Assembly (NCBI RefSeq): GCF_026646375.1
Contig: NZ_JAIPPU010000003.1
Location: 1-64,000 of the forward strand
From: Acetobacterium wieringae
GTDB lineage: Bacteria > Bacillota > Clostridia > Eubacteriales > Eubacteriaceae
Direction: 5' to 3'
DNA: 64,000 nucleotides
This document shows positions 1 through 8,097 of this stretch, piece after piece (position 1 is the stretch's first letter; every line of letters starts with the position of its first letter). The translations under genes were made by a program, and so were the position numbers. The notes beneath the pieces are model-generated. The model searched no databases, was not told where the DNA came from, and was given only the letters and a program-made list of their open reading frames with translations.

Positions 1-292
1 TTTTACAAGATTAAAGCGTTTGGGGTTAGGAGGTACTTATTATGCAAATCAATACTAAAAATTTAGTTTCGATTACCGAAGCTAACCAGAATTTTTCGAA
101 GGTAGCCCGTCTTGTTGATGAAAACGGCGCAACCATCATTTAAAAAAACAATCCCCCCGCTATGTCCTGATTGAATTTAGCCAGTTTCAGGAAGAAGCAG
201 TGGTTAACGATGACGCAGTTGACGGCATTGCCAAACGAATTCTTAAAAAACATCAGGCCGCTTTTGAGGAATTGGCTAAATGAAGCGGCTGA
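1..292 (+). repeat. Direct repeat, copy 1 (phd promoter and gene)
   Basis: Bases 1-292 match 2483-2775 with only scattered substitutions and one C deletion. The repeat covers the leader with its GGAGG ribosome site, the whole antitoxin reading frame and the first codons of the toxin. The copies lie about 2.48 kb apart in the same orientation and bracket the SIR2-like and RhuM-like genes. This is either a duplication or two independent acquisitions of the same toxin-antitoxin cassette. The match is seen directly; the history is inferred. Confidence 0.85.
42..283 (+). pseudogene. Broken Phd/YefM-family antitoxin copy
   Basis: This is the damaged twin of the intact antitoxin at 2524. It starts at ATG 42 after a GGAGG ribosome site and reads like the intact copy for 33 residues. 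A TTA codon has become TAA at 141-143, and a few bases later the C-run is one base shorter (six C instead of seven), which shifts the frame. After both lesions the sequence again resembles the intact copy up to TGA 281-283. Two independent inactivating changes argue for a real pseudogene rather than one sequencing error. In a working module Phd binds its own operator and neutralises the Doc toxin. Confidence 0.85.
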
Positions 293-390
293 CCCGTCAG
301 CAGGTGCTACGGCTTCACACTATGCAGATTAACGAAACCGGCGGCAGTGATGGCCTCCGGGATGAAGGGCTACTGCCTTCACAAGGCTGA
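280..390 (+). pseudogene. Truncated Doc (death-on-curing) toxin remnant A
   Basis: The frame opens with an ATG overlapping the antitoxin TGA (ATGA), the usual phd-doc arrangement. It gives 36 residues containing QVLRLH and then ETGGSDGLRDEGLL, which matches the start of Doc/Fic-family toxins. The frame diverges after this and stops at 388-390. The catalytic HPFxxGNKR motif of Doc lies much further on and is absent, so this fragment cannot phosphorylate EF-Tu. The sequence after the stop is shared with the region after remnant B at 2192. Family assignment rests on this short but characteristic N-terminal pattern. Confidence 0.75.
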
Positions 391-438
391 CTTATTCCAA
401 ATAAGTTTATAATTTGGTGTCAGGCACAATTCCCTTTT
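391..438. repeat. Junction repeat, copy a (GGTGTCAGGCACA)
   Basis: This 48-base stretch directly follows the stop codon of Doc remnant A and is closely similar to 2192-2240, which directly follows Doc remnant B. Both share a CTTATTCC start, an AT-rich middle and GGTGTC(A/G)GGCACA. Here it supplies the last codons of the SIR2-like gene read from the other strand. It looks like a recombination scar or a small repeat that captured the 3' ends of island genes. Confidence 0.6.
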
Positions 439-1916
439 AATATGTGTTGATCACTATTCATCAATTCTCCTAAATATCTTTCCATTTGAACGACATCAAA
501 TTCATCTGCCTCTAAATAAATCAGCTTCTTGTAAGCTTCTTCTTTACCTTCACTCTGGATAATTCCGGCTACTGTAATATTGGCTTGTGATTGCCGATAA
601 TTTCTTTTACTTCTTCTAAGTTGTTCATTTAAAAAAGAATCCAAGGTTTGAAATTTCAGTACATTAATCTTGATCCGTTCAAACAATTCCCCCGAGTAAT
701 AACGAATATACTTATACATGGGTAAACCGCCGGTATTCCTTTTTAATAATTCTGGCAGGTATTCTTCAACCACCAAAACAGGATTAAAAAACTGATTATC
801 AAAAACAATATCTTCATAGATCTGTTCTGCTTTAACAAGATGACCATTATACTTCTGAACACCCACTCCAAGGATAAACAGCTGACCTTCTTCAATTTTA
901 TCAAGCTTTTCAAAACCTGTTGCACTGATTCGCTCCGTTGGATGTGTTTCATTTGCAAGTTCATAGACATCATGTCGGAGTTCTCTGATTATTCTGGGAT
1001 TATATTTCGATTTGACCTCATAAATCGCTTCATAAATCGGCATAAAATCCTGAGTAGCAACTTTGGTCATTGCAATGCTTTTGCCATTTTCAAATGTTTG
1101 GGTGTATTCCGAAATGATATTCCCCTCTGAGTAGTCAACAAAGACAAATCGCCGTTTAAGCAGTTCCAGCTTATTCTGAGGCAGACATTCAGATATCGTT
1201 CTGAGAATATTTCGGATGTTGCGATCTTGCAGGGAGTAGCCTAGAAAGATGATCGGATACTCAAGAAAGATGGTGAGTATTTTGGCAATTAGATAGGATG
1301 CCATTTTTTCAAACTGCTGATAATCTTCAGCGGTAATGACAATGCTCTCAGGCTTCTGAGCCGATCCATGTATTTTATAAATTTCACCGCTTTCAGCAAG
1401 ATTTGCAAAAATCAATTCATCCTGACCCGTAAAAGTCTGAAAACCATCAAAAATACTTTCCAGAAAGAAATCATAATTTGTCGTGATGATTCCTGAAATA
1501 CTTCTTATTGACAGTTTCTTCAGTAAATCCAGCTCTTTGTCTTCTCGATCGTATGCAACTTTTTTAAACCTTTCCGCAAGGGCAATTTTAAACGGCGAAA
1601 TACCAGCTTGAATTTCTTTACGATGCATCTGCTTGAAATCGATGAACCGGTTATCCGAAAACACTGCCAAATTATAATCTTTCTCTAAAAAACTGGCGAT
1701 CTGAGGTTGCTGTCCATAATAATCCTTTTCGTCAGTCCGGGCCGCATAAGCATCGTATTTGAACTCATCCTGGCTAAATTCCTCACAAAAATGTCTAAGC
1801 AGCTCATCCCATTTTTCGGTTCTTATATACCGTCTGGAAAACCCCGCTCCAACAAAAAGAAATGGATGATGGCCCGTTTCATGGATGATCTGTTTAAGTT
1901 TGTTTTTGATTTCCAT
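420..1916 (-). CDS. SIR2-like domain protein, probable defence NADase
   Basis: The protein has 498 residues starting at ATG 1916, which follows GGAG by five bases. A longer frame opens at a TTG (1958) but has no ribosome site. The N-terminal half carries SIR2 landmarks: GAGFS at about residues 23-27, TTNYD near 145, KIHGS near 180 and a GYS stretch near 225, matching the NAD-binding loop, Asn/Asp pair and catalytic His of SIR2-like defence proteins. The second half, about 250 residues, is unrecognised and could be a sensor. Such proteins typically deplete NAD during phage infection; that role is inferred from the family and the island setting. The last few residues come from a junction repeat, so the natural C-terminus may be lost. 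Confidence 0.75.
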   Translation of the reverse strand: MEIKNKLKQIIHETGHHPFLFVGAGFSRRYIRTEKWDELLRHFCEEFSQDEFKYDAYAARTDEKDYYGQQPQIASFLEKDYNLAVFSDNRFIDFKQMHRKEIQAGISPFKIALAERFKKVAYDREDKELDLLKKLSIRSISGIITTNYDFFLESIFDGFQTFTGQDELIFANLAESGEIYKIHGSAQKPESIVITAEDYQQFEKMASYLIAKILTIFLEYPIIFLGYSLQDRNIRNILRTISECLPQNKLELLKRRFVFVDYSEGNIISEYTQTFENGKSIAMTKVATQDFMPIYEAIYEVKSKYNPRIIRELRHDVYELANETHPTERISATGFEKLDKIEEGQLFILGVGVQKYNGHLVKAEQIYEDIVFDNQFFNPVLVVEEYLPELLKRNTGGLPMYKYIRYYSGELFERIKINVLKFQTLDSFLNEQLRRSKRNYRQSQANITVAGIIQSEGKEEAYKKLIYLEADEFDVVQMERYLGELMNSDQHILKGNCA

Positions 1917-2110
1917 TTGGTCTCCAATCTTTGACTTTTTTATACCAATAGTAAACAAGAAGAGCAGTATGATTGCGTCTATTTAATCGCTACGTCTGGA
2001 CAGGAGTAACTTTCCACCTTTTTACCGCAAAAACCTTGCGGATAACGTTTGTTGGTAAAAACAGCATTATCTCTGATTGTTTTATAAGTTAAGTGTGTCC
2101 GGCTCAAGAA
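1917..2110. other. Non-coding gap between SIR2-like gene and Doc remnant B
   Basis: About 190 bases are AT-rich and without a supported gene. No promoter, terminator or RNA gene could be recognised. The sequence just before 2111 shows no ribosome site for the Doc fragment, which agrees with that fragment being internal to a lost gene. Confidence 0.5.
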
Positions 2111-2191
2111 CTTCTGATGATTAACAAAACCGACGGCAGTGATGGCCACCTGGATGAAGGATTACTAGTTTCTGCTCTTGATCATGTCTAA
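2111..2191 (+). pseudogene. Truncated Doc toxin remnant B
   Basis: Twenty-six codons read LLMINKTDGSDG..LDEGLLVSALDHV and then stop at 2189-2191. This aligns with remnant A (MQINETGGSDG.RDEGLL) and with the Doc N-terminus, and runs slightly further into the family. There is no start codon with a ribosome site, and several conserved positions differ (GGS has become DGS), so decay is older than in remnant A. It lies partly under the 3' end of the RhuM-like frame on the other strand. The sequence after its stop is the same junction repeat that follows remnant A. Confidence 0.65.
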
Positions 2192-2470
2192 CTTATTCCG
2201 AATATGTTTATCAGTTGGTGTCGGGCACAGTTTCCTTATTCGAAAATTTCGAATAACTGAATTTTCCATCAATTCATTAACAGCAAAAATCTTTTTTAAA
2301 TGGTAATTAATTGTATGTGTTTCAACAGCATACAACACACCCATCATTTTTTGGGATAACCAGACATCTTCATCGGCATAGATCGTATTGACGTCACTTT
2401 CGCCGGTGGCGGAAATGAAGGTCAGATATTCTGCGGCAGAACTGCGGATCATGTCTTTCTTTTTATCCAT
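2165..2470 (-). pseudogene. Truncated RhuM-family protein, N-terminal part only
   Basis: The frame has 101 codons and a good start: ATG 2470 after AGGAG. Residues 1-75 resemble the start of RhuM/virulence-type proteins: an EYLTFIS..G.SDVNTIYADEDVWLSQKMMGVLYAVETHTINYHL segment that looks like a helix-turn-helix region, then an ELMENSVIRNFR segment. RhuM proteins are normally over 300 residues, so about three quarters is missing. The final twenty or so residues derive from the junction repeat and the Doc remnant opposite. The gene diverges from the intact phd at 2524, and the two share a short intergenic region. A short DNA-binding product could still be made. Family assignment is from memory of the motif. 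Confidence 0.6.
2192..2240. repeat. Junction repeat, copy b (GGTGTCGGGCACA)
   Basis: This is the counterpart of 391-438, again immediately after a Doc remnant stop. On the minus strand it provides about the last twenty codons of the RhuM-like fragment and so marks where that gene was cut. Confidence 0.6.
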
Positions 2471-2482
2471 TTTGTCTCCTTT

Positions 2483-2775
2483 TTTTACAAGATTAAAGCG
2501 TTTGGGGTTAGGAGGTACTTATTATGCAAATCAATACCAAAAATTTAGTTTCGATTACCGAAAGCAACCAGAATTTTTCGAAAGTTGCCCGTCTTGTTGA
2601 TGAAAACGGCGCAACCATCATTTTAAAAAACAATCCCCCCCGCTATGTCCTGATTGAATTTAGCCATTTTCAGGAAGAAGTAGTGGTTGACGATGACGCA
2701 GTTGACGCCATTGCCAAACGAATTCTTAAAAAACATCAGGCCGCTTTTGAGGAATTGGCTAAATGAAGCGGCTGA
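2483..2775 (+). repeat. Direct repeat, copy 2 (phd promoter and gene)
   Basis: This is the partner of 1-292. The match ends a few codons into the toxin frame: after the ATGA junction and four shared toxin codons, the sequence departs from copy 1. Confidence 0.85.
2524..2766 (+). CDS. Orphan Phd/YefM-family antitoxin
   Basis: The 80-residue protein starts at ATG 2524 after a strong GGAGG. The N-terminal MQINTKNLVSITESNQNFSK pattern and the following ARLVDENG..IILKNNPPRYVLIEF stretch fit the Phd/YefM antitoxin fold, with a DNA-binding N-terminus and an acidic C-terminal helix (EEVVVDDDAVDAIAKRIL) that would wrap the toxin. The toxin start ATG overlaps the stop, as in phd-doc operons, but the toxin frame matches Doc for only four codons and then reads unrelated residues to a stop at about 2828. 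The antitoxin is therefore intact without a partner here. It could repress its own promoter or neutralise a Doc elsewhere. Confidence 0.8.
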   Translation: MQINTKNLVSITESNQNFSKVARLVDENGATIILKNNPPRYVLIEFSHFQEEVVVDDDAVDAIAKRILKKHQAAFEELAK

Positions 2776-2836
2776 TCATTAGTGTGTGGGCCTTAGAGGT
2801 GCGCAATCTCTCTGCTTCCATGTTTTAACATTTTTT

Positions 2837-3463
2837 TTAGTAGAAGATAATTTCTGAACCTTCTTTTTTTGCGTACCCCTCATAAAGAAGTATTGCCCCA
2901 ACATATGATGCTGTGGCTGTCGGTGTCACATTTTCTTGTAACCAATCTCCTAGGCTCCCCTTTTCAGCGGTATCTCTTGATGACCCAATATTAATTCTTT
3001 TGCTACGAAATACCTTGAGTAATTGATCAAATTGATTTTTTGTTATTTCAACTGCCGAGGATTTACCAAACGATAACCTTACCCCAGTTGCTACATTTCC
3101 TAAATATGAAAATACACTACGACCTGCCCATGTTTCTAATTCTTTGGCTGTATTTTCGAGCAGAATAAATCTATTCCCTCCTAAATGCAGTAATGGTAAT
3201 TTGAACGGTTCTCCTTTTTTCCATTTGTCCATGTTATTTTTAATCAGGTATTGCCCAATCATCTTAGATCTGACTTCTGGACAAGTTGTCCAAAACGTAG
3301 CATTTATTTTACATTCGACTTCCTCACCATTTTCACCGAATTGCAAAAGTAGTTTCGTGCAGCCAAGCTGCTTTAAAAAAGGCAGGTTTACTTTTGAAAA
3401 ACGAATGCCGTAACCATTTCCATCATTACAAAATTCCCCGTTATTCCATGTTGTTACAATCAA
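2837..3463 (-). CDS. Unrecognised 208-residue protein of the hsd/FRG operon
   Basis: I do not recognise this family. The start is TTG 3463 with an excellent GGAGG six bases upstream. The N-terminal half is rich in alternating beta-type residues (NGYGIRFS, KLLLQFGENGEEVECKINATFW, HLGGNRFILLE), which could form a small beta barrel. The C-terminal third has a Lys/Arg-rich patch (FRSKRINIGSSRD) and ends with a compact segment containing GDWLQENVT and YVGAILLYEGYA. There is no signal peptide or membrane segment. It follows the FRG-domain gene by 98 bases on the same strand, and its AT-rich codon use matches that gene more than hsdM. Context suggests a role in the defence operon, possibly nucleic-acid binding; that is inference. 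Confidence 0.7.
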   Translation of the reverse strand: MIVTTWNNGEFCNDGNGYGIRFSKVNLPFLKQLGCTKLLLQFGENGEEVECKINATFWTTCPEVRSKMIGQYLIKNNMDKWKKGEPFKLPLLHLGGNRFILLENTAKELETWAGRSVFSYLGNVATGVRLSFGKSSAVEITKNQFDQLLKVFRSKRINIGSSRDTAEKGSLGDWLQENVTPTATASYVGAILLYEGYAKKEGSEIIFY

Positions 3464-3561
3464 ACTACACCTCCAAAATCATCATGATTTAGAATCGTTA
3501 AATGCTCATAAATTATTCTCAAGCGTGTGTGAATAACACCACCGGCCCCTTGTGGCCCACG

Positions 3562-4794
3562 TTATTGAGGATAAACAACATATCGTGTGCTCAATTTTAT
3601 GCCATATTTTTTCTCAATCGAAAACTGAGAATATTCCCTATCCAGCCTTCTCCTTCTTTGGCGAGATACTTTAATTGGATGGATATCTTTTTCAATAATA
3701 ATATTTTTTCCACAGAATTTCGCATTAATAACTTTATCCCGACAAACTGTTTTATCTTTGAAATAACTGCCCTTTTCGAAAGCATATTCAAATGCTTCAT
3801 CTGAAAAAGTTGTCGCTGTTCTAATCTGATCGATAATATCCTGAAAATTTGATAAACCTTCATGTGGATATATCTTTTTGCCTTGTTCCATCATAGCGAA
3901 TACATCTCTTGAAAGTTTTTCATTATGTCTAAATCGTAGTTTTTCAAAAATAATATCTTGTTGCAATGGGTACTCTTTTTCCATTTTAATGCCATACCCA
4001 TACTGCATATGGCAACGCATGAATGGTTGAAAACCAATAGGTAAAATACTGTTTATCAAGATTTGATCTTCTTCATTCTGAGAATCCATAAACATTTCTG
4101 TAAGGTTTCTCAATCCAACCTGCCACTGAGGACAATGAAAGATCATCCCATATTTTGTACTCTCATTTTTTTCAGTTTCATTTTTCGTTAATGGTTTCCA
4201 AGCCCTTTCATGCAGGTCAAAAAAACAGGTCGCAAAAAATAACGCTACGTTAAAATCATTAGTGATATCAAGCCAATCCGTTTCTAACCCATAATGCTGA
4301 GCTAAAGCATCGAAAAGTACCGTGCAATATTTGCTTTCCCACTCTTGCACATACCCAAAAGAAAAAAGAAATATTCCAAATTCCGCGATGCGCATATCGG
4401 CAATTAATTTATAAATTTCTATATCTTCCACTGAAGTAATTTGGCTTAACTTTCTAGTTAGAGTAGGAATACTACTTGTGTAAATTTGATTCTCCCCGCG
4501 ATAGTAACTATTTCTCTCTGCCTGGGTTATTATAGTGCCATGTGGATATTCCATAATGAAACCTGCGGTCTTTTTATCTCTATACAAAACTTCTTTGTAA
4601 AATGCAAATCTCTGATTATCTTCGCCGTATTCATCATAATAATTCTCATTTCGATATGAACTTTGGGTTACTTCCGCACATTCTTTTTCATCTTTGATGT
4701 TTTGATTATACAAATTGACAATATCCTGATAAGAAATATCGATGACGTTATTGTCTAACTTTTCTTTGTATTTTGTACTTAAATATTCACTCAT
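3562..4794 (-). CDS. FRG-domain protein
   Basis: The protein has 410 residues. FRG hallmarks are visible: YRGENQ at about residues 97-102 (the FRG/YRG element) and HYGLETDWLDITNDFNVALFF.. at about 165-186 (the H-x-GL-T-x-LD element seen in the family). FRG proteins are often found beside type I restriction genes and other defence loci, and their biochemical activity is not settled. This gene lies 61 bases downstream of hsdS and 98 bases upstream of the unknown 2837-3463 gene, all on one strand, so cotranscription is likely. The region after about residue 330 is very basic, suggesting nucleic-acid contact. Its low GC compared with hsdM points to separate acquisition. Confidence 0.8.
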   Translation of the reverse strand: MSEYLSTKYKEKLDNNVIDISYQDIVNLYNQNIKDEKECAEVTQSSYRNENYYDEYGEDNQRFAFYKEVLYRDKKTAGFIMEYPHGTIITQAERNSYYRGENQIYTSSIPTLTRKLSQITSVEDIEIYKLIADMRIAEFGIFLFSFGYVQEWESKYCTVLFDALAQHYGLETDWLDITNDFNVALFFATCFFDLHERAWKPLTKNETEKNESTKYGMIFHCPQWQVGLRNLTEMFMDSQNEEDQILINSILPIGFQPFMRCHMQYGYGIKMEKEYPLQQDIIFEKLRFRHNEKLSRDVFAMMEQGKKIYPHEGLSNFQDIIDQIRTATTFSDEAFEYAFEKGSYFKDKTVCRDKVINAKFCGKNIIIEKDIHPIKVSRQRRRRLDREYSQFSIEKKYGIKLSTRYVVYPQ

Positions 4795-4855
4795 CTATCC
4801 GCCTACCCATAAGTTTTTTTCGAATTATCTATGCTATCTAATAAACTACGATAGC

Positions 4856-6169
4856 TCACAACTCATTGAAGCCGTCTAAAAACGGCACTCTAATCTCACC
4901 TGACATCAGCCTGGGCAGAAGCTCATCACGGATTCTAGTCAACTTTCTCGATTCCATCTCTAATGTATAGATTTGTTTATCAATCAATGAAACAACTTTT
5001 TCAAATTGACTGATGACATCATCCGGTGCCTTGATAATTTTTAGACTACACAGATCATTTTTATTGATCGAACCGAAAACGGTACCTTCGCCGTTAAAAA
5101 TATCAAATTTTTCTTTGAGCTTAAACATCGTGCAAAGCAAATACGAATCAAAACCTTCTTTTGATCTAAGAGCCCCAAGGCCACGTCCGATACAACAGTC
5201 TTCATTGGCAATATTCAAGTCACCCACTGGTGCTCTTACGCTCAGTAAAATATCCCCCTTTTTAGCGATTCGCTTTGGTTCAGTTGTAAAGAGCCTTCTT
5301 AGCGGGAATCGTTTATTAAAATCCGTTCTCCCTTGATAAAAAACCATCCCTTCACCCGTCTCATTATAACTGGTTCCTTTTGGAGACTGACCCATCGTAA
5401 TTTGCGCAACGTCTTGAAGTTCAGCCACCTCCCACCCCTTCGGCACCAACCCCAGCTCACTTTCCACCATTTCCCCGCCGCTGGACTGGTAGGGTTCGCC
5501 GTCTTCATTGGGAAATTCAAAATCCACAAACCATTGCTTGAAAATGGCCTGGGCCATCTTTTCCAGGGTTTTGTTGATCTGGTTGTTGACTTCGATTTTT
5601 TCGTCCAGTGTTGAGAGGATATGAGCGATAGCTTTTTGTTCGGTTAATGATGGTATTGGGACAGGTATTTTTTTCAAGGCTGTCGATGCTTGCGCTATCG
5701 CAGGCACACCAACCTGAGAACGATTCATTAATAAAAAATTCTGTCCCATACTGGAATTTAGATAATAATATAAGAACTTGCTAATTATTTTATTCTCATC
5801 ACAGGTCAATTTCATTCCACTTTGCGACACAATATATTTCTGAAATTTTGATCCTTCAGGTATATAGCCAACTTGCCCTAATGTACCTCTGTGGGTGATT
5901 ACAATATCCTTTCGTTCGACAAAACTAGATTTCAATTCCAAGGATTTTTCTTCAGTCACAAATACAAACTCATCCTCATTAAAGTAAAACGGTTTTAGAT
6001 TTGTGCCTCTAATAATTGGTATTCCAGAAACTACAAAACATTCTTTCTTAATTTTCGAACCAAAAGGTCCCATAGAAATTGCATTTCTTTTATTGGCTTT
6101 CAGGTTGTCTATTACATCTACTTTCCAATCAGCAGGTAAAATCCCTACCAGAGTCTCCCTAAAACTCAT
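4856..6169 (-). CDS. hsdS: Type I restriction-modification specificity subunit
   Basis: The protein has 437 residues. The start is taken as ATG 6169, which overlaps the hsdM stop by 11 bases and follows GGAGG; a longer frame to 6226 lies inside hsdM. It has the classic two-part HsdS layout: a first target recognition domain (about 1-165), a conserved helical spacer ([45 protein letters not shown]), a second recognition domain beginning [24 protein letters not shown], and a C-terminal repeat of the spacer ([17 protein letters not shown]). It sets the DNA sequence recognised by the methylase. It should pair with HsdM. No HsdR is visible in the window. Confidence 0.93.
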   Translation of the reverse strand: MSFRETLVGILPADWKVDVIDNLKANKRNAISMGPFGSKIKKECFVVSGIPIIRGTNLKPFYFNEDEFVFVTEEKSLELKSSFVERKDIVITHRGTLGQVGYIPEGSKFQKYIVSQSGMKLTCDENKIISKFLYYYLNSSMGQNFLLMNRSQVGVPAIAQASTALKKIPVPIPSLTEQKAIAHILSTLDEKIEVNNQINKTLEKMAQAIFKQWFVDFEFPNEDGEPYQSSGGEMVESELGLVPKGWEVAELQDVAQITMGQSPKGTSYNETGEGMVFYQGRTDFNKRFPLRRLFTTEPKRIAKKGDILLSVRAPVGDLNIANEDCCIGRGLGALRSKEGFDSYLLCTMFKLKEKFDIFNGEGTVFGSINKNDLCSLKIIKAPDDVISQFEKVVSLIDKQIYTLEMESRKLTRIRDELLPRLMSGEIRVPFLDGFNEL

Positions 6170-7679
6170 ACCCGATCCCTCCCAGATTCTTCCGGATCTC
6201 CTCCTCCAGGTGCCGGGACTTGGCAAACAGTTCTGCCAGCTCGGCGGTCAGGTTTTCCATTTTTTCCTCAAAAGGGATGCCGTCATCAATGGCGTCTTCA
6301 ATCCCTACATAGCGCCCCGGGGTCAGGACATATTCATGCTCCTTAATCTCCGCCAGTTTGGCGGCTTTGCTAAAGCCCTTCATATCCTCATAGACCCCAT
6401 CTTTTGTGCGCCACTGGTGGTAGGTCCCGGCGATTCTTTGCACATCGGTATTGGTTAAAATTTTGTGACGGCGGTCGATCATTTCGCCCAGCTGGCGGGC
6501 ATCGATAAACAGCACCTCGTGGTAGCGGCTGCGAAAGCCGGGGTTATCGGCCTTGTTGCGGTTTAATATCCAGAGAGAAACAGGTATCCCGGTAGAGTAG
6601 AAAAGCTTGTCCGGCAGGGCCACAATGGCGTCGACCAGATCGGCTTCCAGCAGGTTCTTGCGGATCTCCCCCTCGTTTGACGTATTGGAGCTTAAGGAGC
6701 CATTGGCCAGGACAATCCCGGCGGCTCCGTTAGGGGCCAGATGATAGACCATGTGCTCCAGCCAGGCATAGTTGGCATTTCCTGTCGGCGGCGTGCCGTA
6801 TTGCCAGCGGACATCATCCAGAAGCTGGGCCCCGCCCCAGTCACTGATGTTGAAGGGCGGATTGGCCAGAATAAAATCGGACTTGAGGGTTTTGTGAAGA
6901 TCGTTGTGGAAGGTGTCGTCGTGATGGCTGCCGAGGTTGGCATCCAGACCCCGGATGGCCAGATTCATCTTGCACAGCTTCCAGGTGGTGGCGTTGAGCT
7001 CCTGGCCATAAATGGACAGGTTTTCGATTTTGCCCTGATGATCCTCCACAAATTTCTCACTCTGGACAAACATCCCCCCGGACCCGCAGCAGGGGTCGTA
7101 AACCCGGCCCTGATAGGGTTCGATCATCTCCACCAGAGTTTTGACGACGCTGGTGGGGGTATAGAATTCGCCACCCCCTTTGCCCTCGGCGCTGGCAAAC
7201 TGGCCGAGAAAATATTCGTAGACCCGGCCCAAAAGGTCTTTTTCGCCGCTGTCATGAAGTTTGATGGTGGAGATCAAATCAATCAGTTCCCCCAGCCGCC
7301 TCTTATCAATTTCCGGCCGGGCGTAGCGTTTATCCAGCACCCCTTTTAAGGAGGTGTTTTCTTTTTCGATCAGGATCATGGCATCGTCGATATACTCGCC
7401 GATTTTGACATCCTTGGCGTTATCCATAATAAAGGCCCAGCGGGCTTCTTTGGGCACCCAGAAGATATTCTCGGCTTCGTATTCGTCCCGATCCTCTTCA
7501 AAGCTCTCCCCTTCGGCCACCAGCTCGTTATATTTGGTTTCGAATTTGTCGGAAATGTATTTCAAAAAGATCAGCCCCAGCACCACATGCTTGTATTCGC
7601 TGGCATCCATGCTGCCGCGCAGTTTATCGGCTGATTTCCAGAGGGTTTCTTCAAACCCGATGTTACCTGTAGTTTCCAT
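6159..7679 (-). CDS. hsdM: Type I restriction-modification DNA methyltransferase subunit
   Basis: The protein has 506 residues from ATG 7679, which follows GGAGG; the longer frame to 7727 has no ribosome site. Order: an N-terminal helical domain ([34 protein letters not shown]), the S-adenosylmethionine motif DPCCGSGG near residue 198, and the catalytic NPPF motif near residue 273, marking an adenine-N6 methylase. The C-terminal region would contact HsdS. It overlaps hsdS by 11 bases, so translation is coupled. The codons are GC-rich compared with the downstream FRG and unknown genes, suggesting a mosaic operon. Without HsdR in view the pair could act as a solitary modification system, or HsdR may lie beyond the left edge. 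Confidence 0.95.
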   Translation of the reverse strand: METTGNIGFEETLWKSADKLRGSMDASEYKHVVLGLIFLKYISDKFETKYNELVAEGESFEEDRDEYEAENIFWVPKEARWAFIMDNAKDVKIGEYIDDAMILIEKENTSLKGVLDKRYARPEIDKRRLGELIDLISTIKLHDSGEKDLLGRVYEYFLGQFASAEGKGGGEFYTPTSVVKTLVEMIEPYQGRVYDPCCGSGGMFVQSEKFVEDHQGKIENLSIYGQELNATTWKLCKMNLAIRGLDANLGSHHDDTFHNDLHKTLKSDFILANPPFNISDWGGAQLLDDVRWQYGTPPTGNANYAWLEHMVYHLAPNGAAGIVLANGSLSSNTSNEGEIRKNLLEADLVDAIVALPDKLFYSTGIPVSLWILNRNKADNPGFRSRYHEVLFIDARQLGEMIDRRHKILTNTDVQRIAGTYHQWRTKDGVYEDMKGFSKAAKLAEIKEHEYVLTPGRYVGIEDAIDDGIPFEEKMENLTAELAELFAKSRHLEEEIRKNLGGIGYEF

Positions 7680-7849
7680 TGTTCCTCCGTGTCTTTGATG
7701 GTTGATTTTATCGTGCTGATCGCCCAATGGTCGTCATTACCGCAGTTGGCTTTGGCACTATTGGCATTGACGTATCTTTTTAATTATAAACTTTTTCCCC
7801 GCCACTGACCAGCGTAAATTTCACGTTTCAGGCAATGCTGCTTCTTTTA

Positions 7850-7935
7850 ATTCACTTAATCGATCAACCTCCCTGCCGCCACAATCGCCCTGATTTGAGA
7901 ATAACACATCCATCTGTCCAAATGTGGGATCGGTC
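7850..7935 (-). pseudogene. Possible short coding relic
   Basis: On the minus strand this reads DPTFGQMDVLFSNQGDCGG.. then REVDRLSELKEAALPET and a stop. Upstream in the same frame there is a TAG after CDQTDLFD and a TAA a little earlier. The residue mix looks like the C-terminus of a protein, but I do not recognise it and there is no start. It may be the tail of a gene removed when the island formed. Confidence 0.3.
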
Positions 7936-8097
7936 AAAATCTAGTCAAATAAATCGGTCTGGTCACAGGCATTGATTCGGATTATTTACCGCTTTTTAAA
8001 ACTAACCATAAGAATTATTAGAAAGCTACATAAATACCTTATGAGCCACATTTTAGTTTCCTTTCGATCACCCTGTTCTAGTCTTTCCGAAGGGATC

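Noticed and set aside
1917-1958. TTG-initiated longer form of the SIR2-like protein
   Set aside because: No ribosome site precedes the TTG, while ATG 1916 has GGAG at five bases.
2763-2828. 22-codon frame after the intact antitoxin as a small toxin
   Set aside because: Only the first four codons match Doc; the rest is unrelated sequence reaching a chance stop.
6741-7349. 202-residue plus-strand open frame inside hsdM
   Set aside because: It is the shadow of a GC-rich coding frame; hsdM motifs on the other strand are unambiguous.
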